From Planctomycetota bacterium (GTDB taxonomy: Bacteria; Planctomycetota; UBA1135; GCA-002686595), in contig JADJLZ010000006.1 in assembly GCA_016709875.1 (NCBI GenBank), positions 124,001 to 188,000 on the forward strand: a stretch of DNA of 64,000 nucleotides, written 5' to 3'. The notes below the pieces were generated by a model. That model was not told the DNA's origin. It saw only the letters and a program-made list of their open reading frames with translations, and did no database searches. This document shows, one piece after another, positions 45,412-54,532 of this stretch. How positions within the stretch are numbered: the first letter of the stretch is position 1; each line of letters opens with the position of its first letter. The position numbers were made by a program, and so were the translations under genes.

Positions 45412-47124
45412 ATGCGATTCGCACTCTCCTGCCTGCTGCTCGCCGCCTTGCCCCAGGCCTGGAGCGGCGTCGACACCTTCCACCCCGCACGCCAGACGGA
45501 TGCGAAGGGTGTCCGGCCGCCGTTGCCCGAGCCGGCCTACGGCGGGCGCGCGACGATCCACCTCGAGTCGCTGCCCAAGTCGCTCAACTACGCCATCGAC
45601 ACCTCGGGCGTCACGCGGCGCATCCTCTACGAGCTCAACGAGACGCTGCTGACGGAGGACTGGAACACGCTCGAGCTCGTCCCGAACCTGTGCTCGAGCT
45701 TCGAGGTCGAGGACGCGACGCACTTCACCTTTCACCTGCGGCCGGGCATCGTCTGGCACGACGGTGCTCCGTTCGACGCGCACGACGTGGTCTTCAGCGC
45801 GCTCCTGTATCGCAATCCCAAGGTGCACTGCGACGCCAAGCGCGCGCAGTACCAGCGCATCGTCGAGATCAGCGCGCCCGATCCACTGACCGTGCGCGTC
45901 GTGTACGACAAGCCCTACTTCCGCGCGCTGTTCTCGGTGGGGGACATGCCGATCCTGCCCGCGCACCTCTACGAGCTGCCTGCCGAGCCCGGCAAGAGCG
46001 CGCCGAGCGCGGACGCGCAGGCGGCGTACATCAACGACAACCCGCACAACCACGACTGGGTCGGGCTGGGACCGTACAAGCTCGCGAGCTGGGTGGGAGA
46101 CCGGCTCGTCGCCAAGCGCTTCGAGCACTACTTCGCGCCCGAGCGCAGCGGCTACCTCGACGAACTCGACTGGCTCTACGTGAAGGACGACGCCGCCGCC
46201 TTCCAGGCGCTGCTCAACGGCGAGATCGACGTCTTCGCCCGACTCTCGACCGAGGACTACTTCGGCAGCGCGACCGAGTCGGAGCTCTTCCGGAGCCGTT
46301 TCGTGAAGGCCTGGGCACCCAGCGGGGCCTACGGCTTCGTCGCCTGGAACATGCGCCGCGCCAAGCTCGCCGACGTGCGCGTGCGCCGCGCGCTGGCGCT
46401 GGGCTTCGACTTCGCCGCCTTCAAGAAGAGCTGCTACCGCGACCTGGCGATCCAGGTCACGGGCCACGGGGTCCCCGAGAGCGAGGTCTACGACCGCGCG
46501 CTCGCGCCGCTGCCCTTTGACCGCGAGGCGGCCCAGAAGCTGCTCGCGGAGGCCGGTTGGAGCGACCACGACGGGGACGGCCTGGTGGACAAGGACGGAG
46601 CGCCGCTGGAGATCGAGATCCTCTCCAACAGCGGCAACGCGGTCAGCGAGTCGATGATCGTCGCGATGCAGAACGACTGGTCGCGCCTCGGCGTGCGTGT
46701 GAAGCCGCTGCTGCTCGACTTCAACAGCGCCAAGCAGCGCGTCGTGCAGCGCGAGTTCGACGGCTACCTGACCGGCTGGGCGCTGCCCTCCGAGAGCGAT
46801 CCCGAGGCGGTCTTCCACTCGAAGAACGCCGAGGGTTCGACACTCAACTTTCCCGGCCTGGCCGATGCGCAGGTGGATCGCTTGATCGAGCAGGGCCAGG
46901 CCGAGCTCGATCAAGGCGCGCGCGCGAAGCTCTGGTTCGCGCTGCAGCGCCGGGTCTACGAGCTGCAGCCCTACCTGTTCGGCTTCTCGCCGCCGCGCAA
47001 GTTCGCCTACAGCCAGAAGCTGCGCGGCGTCGAGTTCGTGCGCCCCGATCCGAACTACGTCGCCCGGCGCTGGTACTGGCCCGCGGGAACCCCGGGGACG
47101 CGCGCCGAGCGGGAGAAACAGTAG
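45412..47124 (+). CDS. Second peptide-type ABC importer substrate-binding protein
   Basis: A 570-residue SBP_bac_5-family protein with signal peptide MRFALSCLLLAALPQAWSG. Motifs include YELNETLLTEDWNTLELVPN, FHLRPGIVWHDGAPFDAHDV, WVGLGPYKLASWVGDRLVAK, RVRRALALGFDFAAFKK and LLAEAGWSDHDGDGLVDKDG. It differs clearly from the OppA-like protein at 43619, so the two importers probably take up different solutes. It heads the unit 45412-51065. Confidence 0.92.
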   Translation: MRFALSCLLLAALPQAWSGVDTFHPARQTDAKGVRPPLPEPAYGGRATIHLESLPKSLNYAIDTSGVTRRILYELNETLLTEDWNTLELVPNLCSSFEVEDATHFTFHLRPGIVWHDGAPFDAHDVVFSALLYRNPKVHCDAKRAQYQRIVEISAPDPLTVRVVYDKPYFRALFSVGDMPILPAHLYELPAEPGKSAPSADAQAAYINDNPHNHDWVGLGPYKLASWVGDRLVAKRFEHYFAPERSGYLDELDWLYVKDDAAAFQALLNGEIDVFARLSTEDYFGSATESELFRSRFVKAWAPSGAYGFVAWNMRRAKLADVRVRRALALGFDFAAFKKSCYRDLAIQVTGHGVPESEVYDRALAPLPFDREAAQKLLAEAGWSDHDGDGLVDKDGAPLEIEILSNSGNAVSESMIVAMQNDWSRLGVRVKPLLLDFNSAKQRVVQREFDGYLTGWALPSESDPEAVFHSKNAEGSTLNFPGLADAQVDRLIEQGQAELDQGARAKLWFALQRRVYELQPYLFGFSPPRKFAYSQKLRGVEFVRPDPNYVARRWYWPAGTPGTRAEREKQ

Positions 47125-47136
47125 GCTCTGCGCCGC

Positions 47137-48183
47137 ATGGGTGCGTACCTCCGCCGGCGCCTCGCGTGGCTCCTGCCGAGTTTTCTCGGGATCACGCTGA
47201 TCGTCTTCCTCGCCGTGAGGCTCGCGCCCGGGGATCCCGCGCTGCGCGAGGGCTTCGACCCCAGTTCGGGCGCGCCCAGCGCCGCGGACCTCGAGCGCTT
47301 CCGCAGCGAGCACCTGCTCGACCGGCCGCTGCTGGTGCAGTACCTGCACTTTCTCGGCCCCTTCGACCTTTCGCCGCGCGGCCAGCGCTGGTTCGGCGGC
47401 AGCGGCGAGCATCCCTGGTCGGGCTTGCTGGCGCTCGACCTGGGGACGGAGTTCCGCCGGCCGCACGTGCACATCGCGCAGGAGCTCGGCCGGCGCCTGG
47501 CGGTGACGGCGCCGCTGGCCTTGTGCGCGGGCTTGTTCGCGTTCGCGATCGCGATCCCGCTCGGCGCCTGGAGCGCCGTGCGGCGCGGGCACAAGCGCGA
47601 GCGCGGCGTCGCGCTGCTGCTCTTCACGCTGCACTCGATCCCGGGCTTCTGGCTGGCGCTGCTGCTGGTGCTCGGCTTCGGTGCGTCGGGCCTGTCCTGG
47701 TTGCCGGTGCTCGGCCTGCATTCCGCGGGTGCGAGCGAGCTCTCGGGCTGGGAGTGGACCCTCGATCTCGTGCGCCACTCGATCCTGCCCGTGCTCGCGC
47801 TCGCGCTCGGTTCGCTGGCCTACCTCGCGCGCCAGGTGCGCGGTTCGATGCTCGAGGCGCTCGCGCAGGAGTACGTGATCACCGCGCGCTCGAAGGGCCT
47901 TCCGGAGCGCGTCGTGATCCTGCGCCACGCGCTGCGCAACGCGCTGCTGCCGACGATCACCCTCGCGGTGATGATCCTGCCCGCGCTGGTGGGAGGTTCG
48001 GTGATCGTCGAGACGATCTTCGGCATCCCGGGCATGGGCCGCTACGCCTACGAGGCGCTGCTCGAGCGCGACTACGCCGTGATCCAGGCCGTGACGGCGC
48101 TCTCGGCCTTCGTCACGCTGCTCGCGCTGCTCTTCGCCGACGTGTGCTACGCCTGGGCCGATCCGCGCATCCGCCATGGCTGA
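47137..48183 (+). CDS. Second importer permease (DppB/YejB-like)
   Basis: A 348-residue permease starting MGAYLRRRLAWLLPSFLGIT. FLAVRLAPGDPALREG and an outer insert with PLLVQYLHFLGPFDLSPRG and LDLGTEFRRPHVHIAQELG recall the longer YejB-type permeases. The EAA loop is EYVITARSKGLPERVVILRH, and the end has VIVETIFGIPGMGRYAYEAL. It lies 12 bases after the binding-protein gene. Confidence 0.92.
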   Translation: MGAYLRRRLAWLLPSFLGITLIVFLAVRLAPGDPALREGFDPSSGAPSAADLERFRSEHLLDRPLLVQYLHFLGPFDLSPRGQRWFGGSGEHPWSGLLALDLGTEFRRPHVHIAQELGRRLAVTAPLALCAGLFAFAIAIPLGAWSAVRRGHKRERGVALLLFTLHSIPGFWLALLLVLGFGASGLSWLPVLGLHSAGASELSGWEWTLDLVRHSILPVLALALGSLAYLARQVRGSMLEALAQEYVITARSKGLPERVVILRHALRNALLPTITLAVMILPALVGGSVIVETIFGIPGMGRYAYEALLERDYAVIQAVTALSAFVTLLALLFADVCYAWADPRIRHG

Positions 48184-49432
48184 GCTGCGCAGGGTGATCG
48201 GAAGCTGGCGTGAGCGGCCCGGCCTGTGGGCCGCGCTGGCGCTCGTGTGCGCGCTGCACGCGCTCGGCGCGGCGGCGCCGCTGGTCGCCAATGATGCGCC
48301 GCTGTGGATGGGAACGCCCGCGGGCTGGCGCTGGCCGGCCCTGGAGCAGCTCGAGGGCGGCGAGCGCTTCGTGCTCCTGCTCGCGCCCTGGATCCTCGCG
48401 GCGCCGCTGTGGGCCGCCTCGCGCTGGCGCGCGCGCATCGCGCTCGGCTGGCCGGCGCTCGCGCTGCTCGTCGCACTGCTGTGGCAGTTGCTCGCCGGCC
48501 CGCACGTGTTCATTCCCGCCGGCGAGTGGAAGCGCGAACTCGGCGGCGCGCCCGCGCTCTTCGCACCGATCCCCTTCGGCCAGAGCGAGACCAACCCGAG
48601 CGAGCCCTGGAGGCCGCCGACCTGGCTCGCCTCCTCGAAGATCGACGAGCAGGGCCGCTACGAGCAGCGCGCCGTGCCGTCTTCGGGTGGTCTCGAACTG
48701 CCCGCCTCGAGGGTCGAGGTACGGGCCGGGGAGCCCGCGCGCAATGCGCCGCTGCGCCATGCGCTGGGGACCGACGCGCAGGGCCGCGACCTCTTCGCGC
48801 GCGTGGTCTGGGGCGCGCGCAATTCGCTCACGGTCGGCCTCGCCTCGGCGCTCGTCGCGCTCGTGCTCGGCACGCTGCTCGGGGGGCTCGCGGGCTGGCG
48901 CGGCGGCCGCGCCGACGTGCTCGTCTCGCGCGCGATCGAACTCGTGCTGTGCTTCCCGCTGCTCTTCGCGGTGCTGCTCGTGATGAGCGTCGGCGGCGGC
49001 GGGAGCGCGGCTGTGTGGACCATCGCGCTCGTGCTCGGGCTCTCGGGCTGGACCGGCGTCGCGCGCCTCCTGCGCGCCGAGCTCCTGCGCCTGCGCGAAG
49101 CCGAGTTCGTGCTCGCCGCGCGCGGCCTGGGTTTCTCCGAGCTGCGCATCGTGATCCGTCATGCGCTGCCCAACGCGCTCGCGCCGCTGATCGTCGCGAC
49201 GAGCTTCTTCGCCGGCACGGCGATGCTGGTCGAGAGCGCGATCTCGTACCTGGGCGCGGGCCTGGTCGAGCCCGAGAGTTCGCTCGGCGGTCTGGTGCGC
49301 GGCGGGACCGAGCACGCCTGGATGGTGATCTTCCCCGGCCTCGTGCTGGCGCTCGCGGTGGTCGCCTGGAACCTGCTGGGCGAGGAGCTGCGCGACTGGA
49401 ACGACCCGCGCCTGCGCGGAGGCGGAGCGTGA
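48176..49432 (+). CDS. Second importer permease (DppC/YejE-like), extended
   Basis: A 418-residue permease, about 100 residues longer than usual for DppC. The extra N-terminal part has three hydrophobic segments (LWAALALVCALHALGAAAPL; LLLAPWILAAPLWA; WPALALLVALLWQLLAG). The core is regular: GTDAQGRDLFARVVWGARNS, the EAA loop EFVLAARGLGFSELRIVIRH and the end LLGEELRDWNDPRLRG. It overlaps the previous gene by eight bases. Confidence 0.9.
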   Translation: MAELRRVIGSWRERPGLWAALALVCALHALGAAAPLVANDAPLWMGTPAGWRWPALEQLEGGERFVLLLAPWILAAPLWAASRWRARIALGWPALALLVALLWQLLAGPHVFIPAGEWKRELGGAPALFAPIPFGQSETNPSEPWRPPTWLASSKIDEQGRYEQRAVPSSGGLELPASRVEVRAGEPARNAPLRHALGTDAQGRDLFARVVWGARNSLTVGLASALVALVLGTLLGGLAGWRGGRADVLVSRAIELVLCFPLLFAVLLVMSVGGGGSAAVWTIALVLGLSGWTGVARLLRAELLRLREAEFVLAARGLGFSELRIVIRHALPNALAPLIVATSFFAGTAMLVESAISYLGAGLVEPESSLGGLVRGGTEHAWMVIFPGLVLALAVVAWNLLGEELRDWNDPRLRGGGA

Positions 49433-50367
49433 GCGCCCTGCTCGAGATCTCGGGCCTGTGCGTCAGCCACGCGCGCGGCACACAGCGCTTTCTCGCGCTC
49501 GAGCAGGTCGGCTTCGCGCTCGAGGCCGGCGAGGTGCTCGCGGTCGTGGGGGAGTCGGGCTCGGGCAAGAGCACGCTGCTCGCCTCGATCCCGCGCCTGT
49601 TCGCCGATCCGGAAAGCCGCATCGAGGCGGGCTCGATCCGCCTCGCGGGTCGCGAGCTCGCGGGCCTTCCCGAGGACCAGCTGCGCGCGCTGCGCGGGAG
49701 CTCGATCGGCCTGGTATTCCAGGACGCGCAGGCGGCGCTCAATCCGGTGCTGCGCGTGGGAATGCAGGTCACCGAAGGCCTCTCCGCGCACGCGGCAGAC
49801 GCGCTCGCGCTGCTCGCGCGCGTGGGGTTGCCCGAGCCCGCGCGCGCGGCGGCGGCCTACCCGCACCAGCTCTCCGGTGGCATGCGCCAGCGCGCACTGC
49901 TCGCGCTCGCGCTCGCGCGGCGCCCGAAGCTGCTGCTCGCCGACGAACCGACCAGCGCACTCGACCCCGTGCTCGGCCGCGAGATCCTGGCACTCCTGTG
50001 CGGCGCGGCCGAGCGCGAGGGCATGGGGCTCGTGCTGGTGACGCACGAGATCGGCCTGGCGTTGCGCCATGCGCAGCGCGTGGCCGTGATGTACGCCGGC
50101 CGCATCGTCGAGATCGCGAGCGCCGCGGAGCTCGCGCGGCAGCCGCGGCACCCCTACAGCGCGGCGCTGCTCGCGGCCGACCCCGCGCGCACGCGGCGGG
50201 GCGAGCGCTTCGCGGCGATCCCCGGCTCCGCGCCCGCGGCCGGAGAGCACAGGAGCGGTTGCGCCTTCGCGCCGCGCTGTGCTCGGGCGCGCGAGCGCTG
50301 CACGCGCGAGCGTCCGCTGCTCGAGTCGGGCTGCGCGTGCTTCTTCCCGCTCGAGGTGCGGCCGTGA
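49429..50367 (+). CDS. Second importer ATPase (DppD-like)
   Basis: A 312-residue ATPase: Walker A VGESGSGKSTLLASIPRL, Q-loop GLVFQDAQAALNP, signature HQLSGGMRQRALLALAL, Walker B LLLADEPTSALDP. The C-terminal cysteine-rich peptide-importer tail is CAFAPRCARARERCTRER, ending in GCACFFP. The start is GTG at 49429, overlapping the permease stop (GTGA). Confidence 0.92.
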   Translation: MSALLEISGLCVSHARGTQRFLALEQVGFALEAGEVLAVVGESGSGKSTLLASIPRLFADPESRIEAGSIRLAGRELAGLPEDQLRALRGSSIGLVFQDAQAALNPVLRVGMQVTEGLSAHAADALALLARVGLPEPARAAAAYPHQLSGGMRQRALLALALARRPKLLLADEPTSALDPVLGREILALLCGAAEREGMGLVLVTHEIGLALRHAQRVAVMYAGRIVEIASAAELARQPRHPYSAALLAADPARTRRGERFAAIPGSAPAAGEHRSGCAFAPRCARARERCTRERPLLESGCACFFPLEVRP

Positions 50368-51065
50368 GCGGCGCGTTGTTCGAGCTGCGCGACGCGCGCG
50401 TGCGCTACCCGGGCGCGCTCGAGCCGGCGCTCGAGGGCCTCTCCCTCGACCTGGACCGGGCGGAGTTCCTGGCCGTGGCGGGGGAGTCGGGCTCGGGCAA
50501 GAGCACGCTGCTGCGCGTGCTCGCGCGCCACGTGCCGCTGGAGTCGGGCTCGCTCGCCGTGCACACGCAGCGGCACCGGCTGCAGCTGGTCTTCCAGGAT
50601 CCCTATGCGAGCCTCGACCCGCGCCAACGCGCAGGGGCGGCGCTGGCCGAGGTGCTGCGCGTGCACGGCCTCGCGCGCACGCCCGCGGAGCTCCTGGCGG
50701 AGGTCGGCCTCGACGCAGCGCTCGCGCAGCGCTTCCCGCACGAGCTCTCCGGGGGCGAGCGCCAGCGCCTCGCGATCGCGCGCGCGCTCTCGGTCGAGCC
50801 GCTCGGCCTGCTGCTCGACGAGCCGGTCTCGGCCCTGGATCCCTCGCACCGCGCGCAGGTGCTCAACCTGCTCGTCGACCTGCGCGAGCGGCGCGGCCTC
50901 GCCTGCCTGCTCGTGACGCACGATCTCGCGCTCGTGCGCGTGCTCGCGGACCGGCTGGCGGTGCTGGAGCGCGGGCGCCTGGTCGAGTGCGGGGACGCGC
51001 AGGAGCTGCTCTCGCGACCCGCGCAGGCCGCTACGCGGCGCCTGGTCGAGGCGGCCGGCCTCTAG
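50364..51065 (+). CDS. Second importer ATPase (DppF-like, short)
   Basis: A 233-residue ATPase: Walker A AGESGSGKSTLLRVLARH, VFQDPYASLDPRQRAGAAL, signature HELSGGERQRLAIARALSV, Walker B LLLDEPVSALDPSH. It lacks the C-terminal cysteine extension of OppF/DppF proteins, so it is about 90 residues shorter. The start is GTG at 50364 (GTGA overlap). Its stop shares CTAG with the convergent HAD gene. Confidence 0.9.
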   Translation: MSGALFELRDARVRYPGALEPALEGLSLDLDRAEFLAVAGESGSGKSTLLRVLARHVPLESGSLAVHTQRHRLQLVFQDPYASLDPRQRAGAALAEVLRVHGLARTPAELLAEVGLDAALAQRFPHELSGGERQRLAIARALSVEPLGLLLDEPVSALDPSHRAQVLNLLVDLRERRGLACLLVTHDLALVRVLADRLAVLERGRLVECGDAQELLSRPAQAATRRLVEAAGL

Positions 51066-51793
51066 AACTTCTCGAGCTTGACGCCGTAGCGCTCGCGCAG
51101 GAGGGCCGCGAGCTCGCGGAAGTCGCCGACGATGTGATCGGGCTCGATGCCGGTGCCCTCGAGCGGCCGCTTGGCGGCGCGCGAGGTCCAGACCGTGACC
51201 ATGCCCAGCGAACGCGGCGCGACGATGTCGTGCTCGGGGCTGTCGCCGACGTACATCACCTCTTGCGGCACCAGGTGCATGTCGGCGAGCGCCAGCGTCC
51301 ACAGCTTGGGGTTGGGCTTGCTGATGCCGAGCTGGTCGGAGATGAAGATGCTCGAGGGCTCGAGGTAGGGGACCAGGCCCAGGCGCACGAGCTTCTCGGC
51401 CTGCTTCACGGTCCAGCCGTGCGTGATGATCCCCAGGCGCATGCCGCACTTGCGCAGCGCGCGGAAGAAGGGGATCACGTCCTCGAAGGGCACGAGCTCG
51501 CGGAACTTCGTGTCGTGGTACGCGGCGACGCCGGCGGCGACGACCAACGCGGGATTGACGCGCGCCAGGCTCGGCGGGCGCAGACGCATGAGGAGCTTGT
51601 CGAAGTGGTGCTCGTAGTTGGACGAGAACTCGGCCAGCACCTCCTCGAGCTCACGCGTGACGGTCTCCTCGGGCAGATCGAGGCCGGCCTGGATCATCGC
51701 GCGCACGGCGTTCGCGCGCGCCTTGCGGGCGAACTCGGTGGTCGAGAAGAGCGTGTCGTCGACGTCGAAGAGGATCGCCTTGAGTTGCGGCAC
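51062..51793 (-). CDS. HAD-superfamily hydrolase (TIGR02253-like)
   Basis: A 243-residue haloacid-dehalogenase-like phosphatase. Motif I is D10-V-D12-D-T (ILFDVDDTLFSTTEFARKAR), motif II IITHG, motif III the lysine of ISKPNPKLW and motif IV GDSPEHDIVAPRSLGM. The alpha-helical cap (VTRELEEVLAEFSSNYEHH and following) is of subclass I. It probably dephosphorylates a small metabolite; which one is not visible. The start is GTG (complement of 51791-51793). Confidence 0.88.
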   Translation of the reverse strand: MPQLKAILFDVDDTLFSTTEFARKARANAVRAMIQAGLDLPEETVTRELEEVLAEFSSNYEHHFDKLLMRLRPPSLARVNPALVVAAGVAAYHDTKFRELVPFEDVIPFFRALRKCGMRLGIITHGWTVKQAEKLVRLGLVPYLEPSSIFISDQLGISKPNPKLWTLALADMHLVPQEVMYVGDSPEHDIVAPRSLGMVTVWTSRAAKRPLEGTGIEPDHIVGDFRELAALLRERYGVKLEKF

Positions 51794-51810
51794 GCGGGCG
51801 ATTGTACGAA

Positions 51811-51844
51811 ACCGCCCCGCGAGGCGTGCGCTCCGCGGGGCGGT
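51811..51844 (-). terminator. Hairpin behind the secretin genes
   Basis: An 11-base perfect inverted repeat (ACCGCCCCGCG at 51811-51821 and CGCGGGGCGGT at 51834-51844) with a 12-base loop lies 29 bases past the stop of the first-listed secretin gene. No T-run follows, so a Rho-independent terminator without U-tract, or an RNA 3'-end protecting stem, is most likely. Confidence 0.55.
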
Positions 51845-51872
51845 GGGGCGGGATCGCGTCCCGTCCGGAGGA

Positions 51873-54453
51873 CTAGCGCGTGGCTTCGAGGCGCTTCAGC
51901 TCGTCGCGCACGTCGGTGATGCGCGCGCGGATCAGGATCATCAGCGACTTGTTCTCGTCGCTGTAGCCTTCCTGCTTGAAGAAGAAGCCCACGATCGGGA
52001 TCTTCGCGAACCACGGGACCTCGGCGCGGCGCTCGACGTTGCGCACGTTCGAGAGGCCGCCGAGCATGATCGAGCCGCCGTCGGGGATGATCGCGGTGGT
52101 GAACACGCTCTGCACCTGCATCTCGGGCAGCTGGAACTCGACGGGGGAGGTGTTGCCGCCCAGGGTCGAGCTGAAGTTGCGCAGCGCGACGACCTTCGCG
52201 ACCGTCGGCTGGATCTCGAGCGTCAGGTACTTGCGGTCGTGGTGGATCGTCGGGCGCACGTCGAGGACGACGCCCTCGTTGAGCACGTTGACCTGCGGGT
52301 CGGCGACCGCCTGGAACTGCGCGACTTCGACGTCGAAGTCCTGGATGAAGGCGCGCTGGTTGATCACCGTCACGTAGGCGCGCTGGGTGTTGTGCACCGA
52401 GAGCACCTGGTCGTTGACGAGCTCGATGTTGGTGCTCTTCTCGACCGCGCGCAGGATCGCCGACAGGTCGAGCTTCGACAGGTAGGCCATCTGGACGGTC
52501 ATGCCGCCGATGTTCGACAGCGCGCTGCCGAGGGCCTGCGTGTAGTAGTTCTCGGTCGCGCCGTAGATCGCGCCGGCGGAGCCCTGGTCGTAGAAGATAC
52601 CGGCGGCGGGGTGGCCGGCGCCGTTGGTCGTGCCGGAGCCGCCGTTGCCCAGACCCTGCGAGGCCATGTCCTCGAGGCCGTTGGTGACGTCGGGGACGGT
52701 CTGGCCGTCGAGGCCGCGGAAGTCGACGCCGATTTCCTGCAGCCAGTTCTGGCTGACGGTCAGGAACTTCGACTCGATCGTGACCAGCGAGGAGTTGAAG
52801 CGGCGCAGGTCCTCGAGGAACTGGCGCACCTGCTCCTGCACCTCGGGGGTGTGGGAGATCAGGATGTAGCCTTCGTGGGCGTCGATCGAGATGCCCTCTT
52901 CCGCCCAGGTGCCCACGGCCACGTTCTCCTGGATGAGCGTGGAGAGGTCGCCCGGCTCGATCAGCTTGGGCTTCTCGCCGATGCCGCCGAAGGGGCCGCC
53001 GCCGTCTTCGTCCTGCAGCTTGTCGATCAGGCGGATCTGGTTGATGCGCGGGCCCATGAAGTCGGTCAGGCCGAAGATCAGGTCCTGCACGTCGTGGTTG
53101 ACGATGATCGGCTTGCCGCGCGCCTTCTCCTTGGTCGTGATCAGCACGACGTCGTGGCGGATGGTCCAGGTGACGGCGTCACCGACCATGCCCACGATCA
53201 GGTTCAGCGCCTGCTCGGCGGTGACCTTGTGCTCGAGCGAGAAGTTGAAGACCACGCCGTTGCCGGTCGCGGCAGCTTCCGCGGCCGGATCGACCACGAG
53301 CGGCAGGCCCGTGACTGTCTTGACCATGTCGATCACGGCCGTGAGGCTCTCCTGCTCCTTGACCTTCGGCAGGGGGACGAGCGTCGTGCGCAGCTGCTCG
53401 CGCAGGGCCTTCTCGCCTTCGCTGACCTTCTGCGAGAGGTCGAAGCCGCGGCGCTTGGCGCGCTTCTGCGTGATGTCGTTCCAACTCCGCGTCGGGGTTC
53501 GTGATCGTGTTGGTCCAGGGAATCTGCATCTCCTTGAGCGATTCCTGCCAGCGCCGGAACTGTTCCTTCTTGCGCTGGACGTAGTTCTCCTGGACGGCCG
53601 TGCGGCCGGCGCGGAAGGCTGCGTCGCGCAGTTCCTCGGCCTTCTCGTTGCGCGGGTCCTTCTCGAGGACCTGGCGCGCGAGCAGTTCGGCCTCTTCGTA
53701 GTCGGCGCGGTCGAAGGCCGCGACGCCCTGCTCGAGGGTGTTGGCGATGACCGCCATGCGGCGCGCGTTCTTGGCGCTCTCCTCGGCCTGCAGGGCCTCG
53801 AAAGCCGCGCGCGACTTGCGCTCTTCGGCCGAACGCTCGGCCTGCTCACGCGTGGCGCGTGTGTTCTCGAGCAGCGTCTTGGCTTCGGTGTCCAGGCCGT
53901 TCCAGTCGATCGAGTAGGGGGCGTAGCGCACGAGGTTGTTGACGATCTCGAGCTCCGCCACCGCACCGGAGTAGTCCGAGCGCGCGATCATCAGCTTGGC
54001 CTTCTGCAGGCCGTCCTGGGCATCGGCGCGCATCTGCTGCACGCGCAGCTTGTAGAGCTCCGTCAGCTGCTCGGAGGTCGTCTGGTTCGTGCCGACCTTC
54101 TGGCCCTTCATGGCCAGGATCTCGGAGCGCAGCTTCTGCGCGGCGAGGCTGTCGGGTTCGAGCTCGAGAGCGCTCTCGGCCTCGCGCTGCGCCTCGTCGA
54201 GGCGCACCTGGGCGAGCAGCGAGCGCGCTTCCGCGATGTGCTGGTCGACCAGGATCGAGGTGCGCTGATCGCGCAGGGAGAGCTTCTGGGCGTCCCCGGC
54301 GAGCTGCCCCTGAGCGTCCTTGCCGGCCTGCAGATCGGCCTGCGCCTGTGTGTCCGCTTCGGGCTTCTGTTCCGGCGCGGGCTTCTTGGGGGCTGACTTG
54401 CATCCAAAGGCCAGGGCCAGGCCGAGGATCAGGGCGATGTTCGTCTTCCTCAT
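51873..54453 (-). CDS. TPR-secretin lipoprotein A, with one frameshift
   Basis: The N-terminal frame starts MRKTNIALILGLALAFGCKS (lipobox AFGC, C18), then TPR-like helices to about residue 310 (IAEARSLLAQVRLDEAQREA; AAFDRADYEEAELLARQVLE). The second frame has secretin N-domain elements (LPLVVDPAAEA; YILISHTPEVQEQVRQFLED) and the secretin domain with WLQEIGVDFRGLDG, NQRAFIQDFDVEVAQ, GVVLDVRPTIHHDRKYLTLE and IPDGGSIMLGGL. The frames meet at about 53480; removing one T from gagttggaac restores PDAEWNDITQKR, and length has remainder 1. Restored length is about 860 aa. Secretins form ring-shaped outer-membrane gates in type II secretion and pilus systems; no partner genes are adjacent. Confidence 0.88.
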
Positions 54454-54532
54454 CGGTGGAGTCTCGAAAACGTGCTTGTCGTTCGCTGGGGGGGAGAGTG
54501 GAGGGACCGTCGGTTGGGGAGCCGGGCTGAGA

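Noticed and set aside
51873..54453. Programmed frameshift in secretin A
   Set aside because: There is no slippery heptamer at the junction, the downstream paralog reads through without a shift, and one extra T explains the change.
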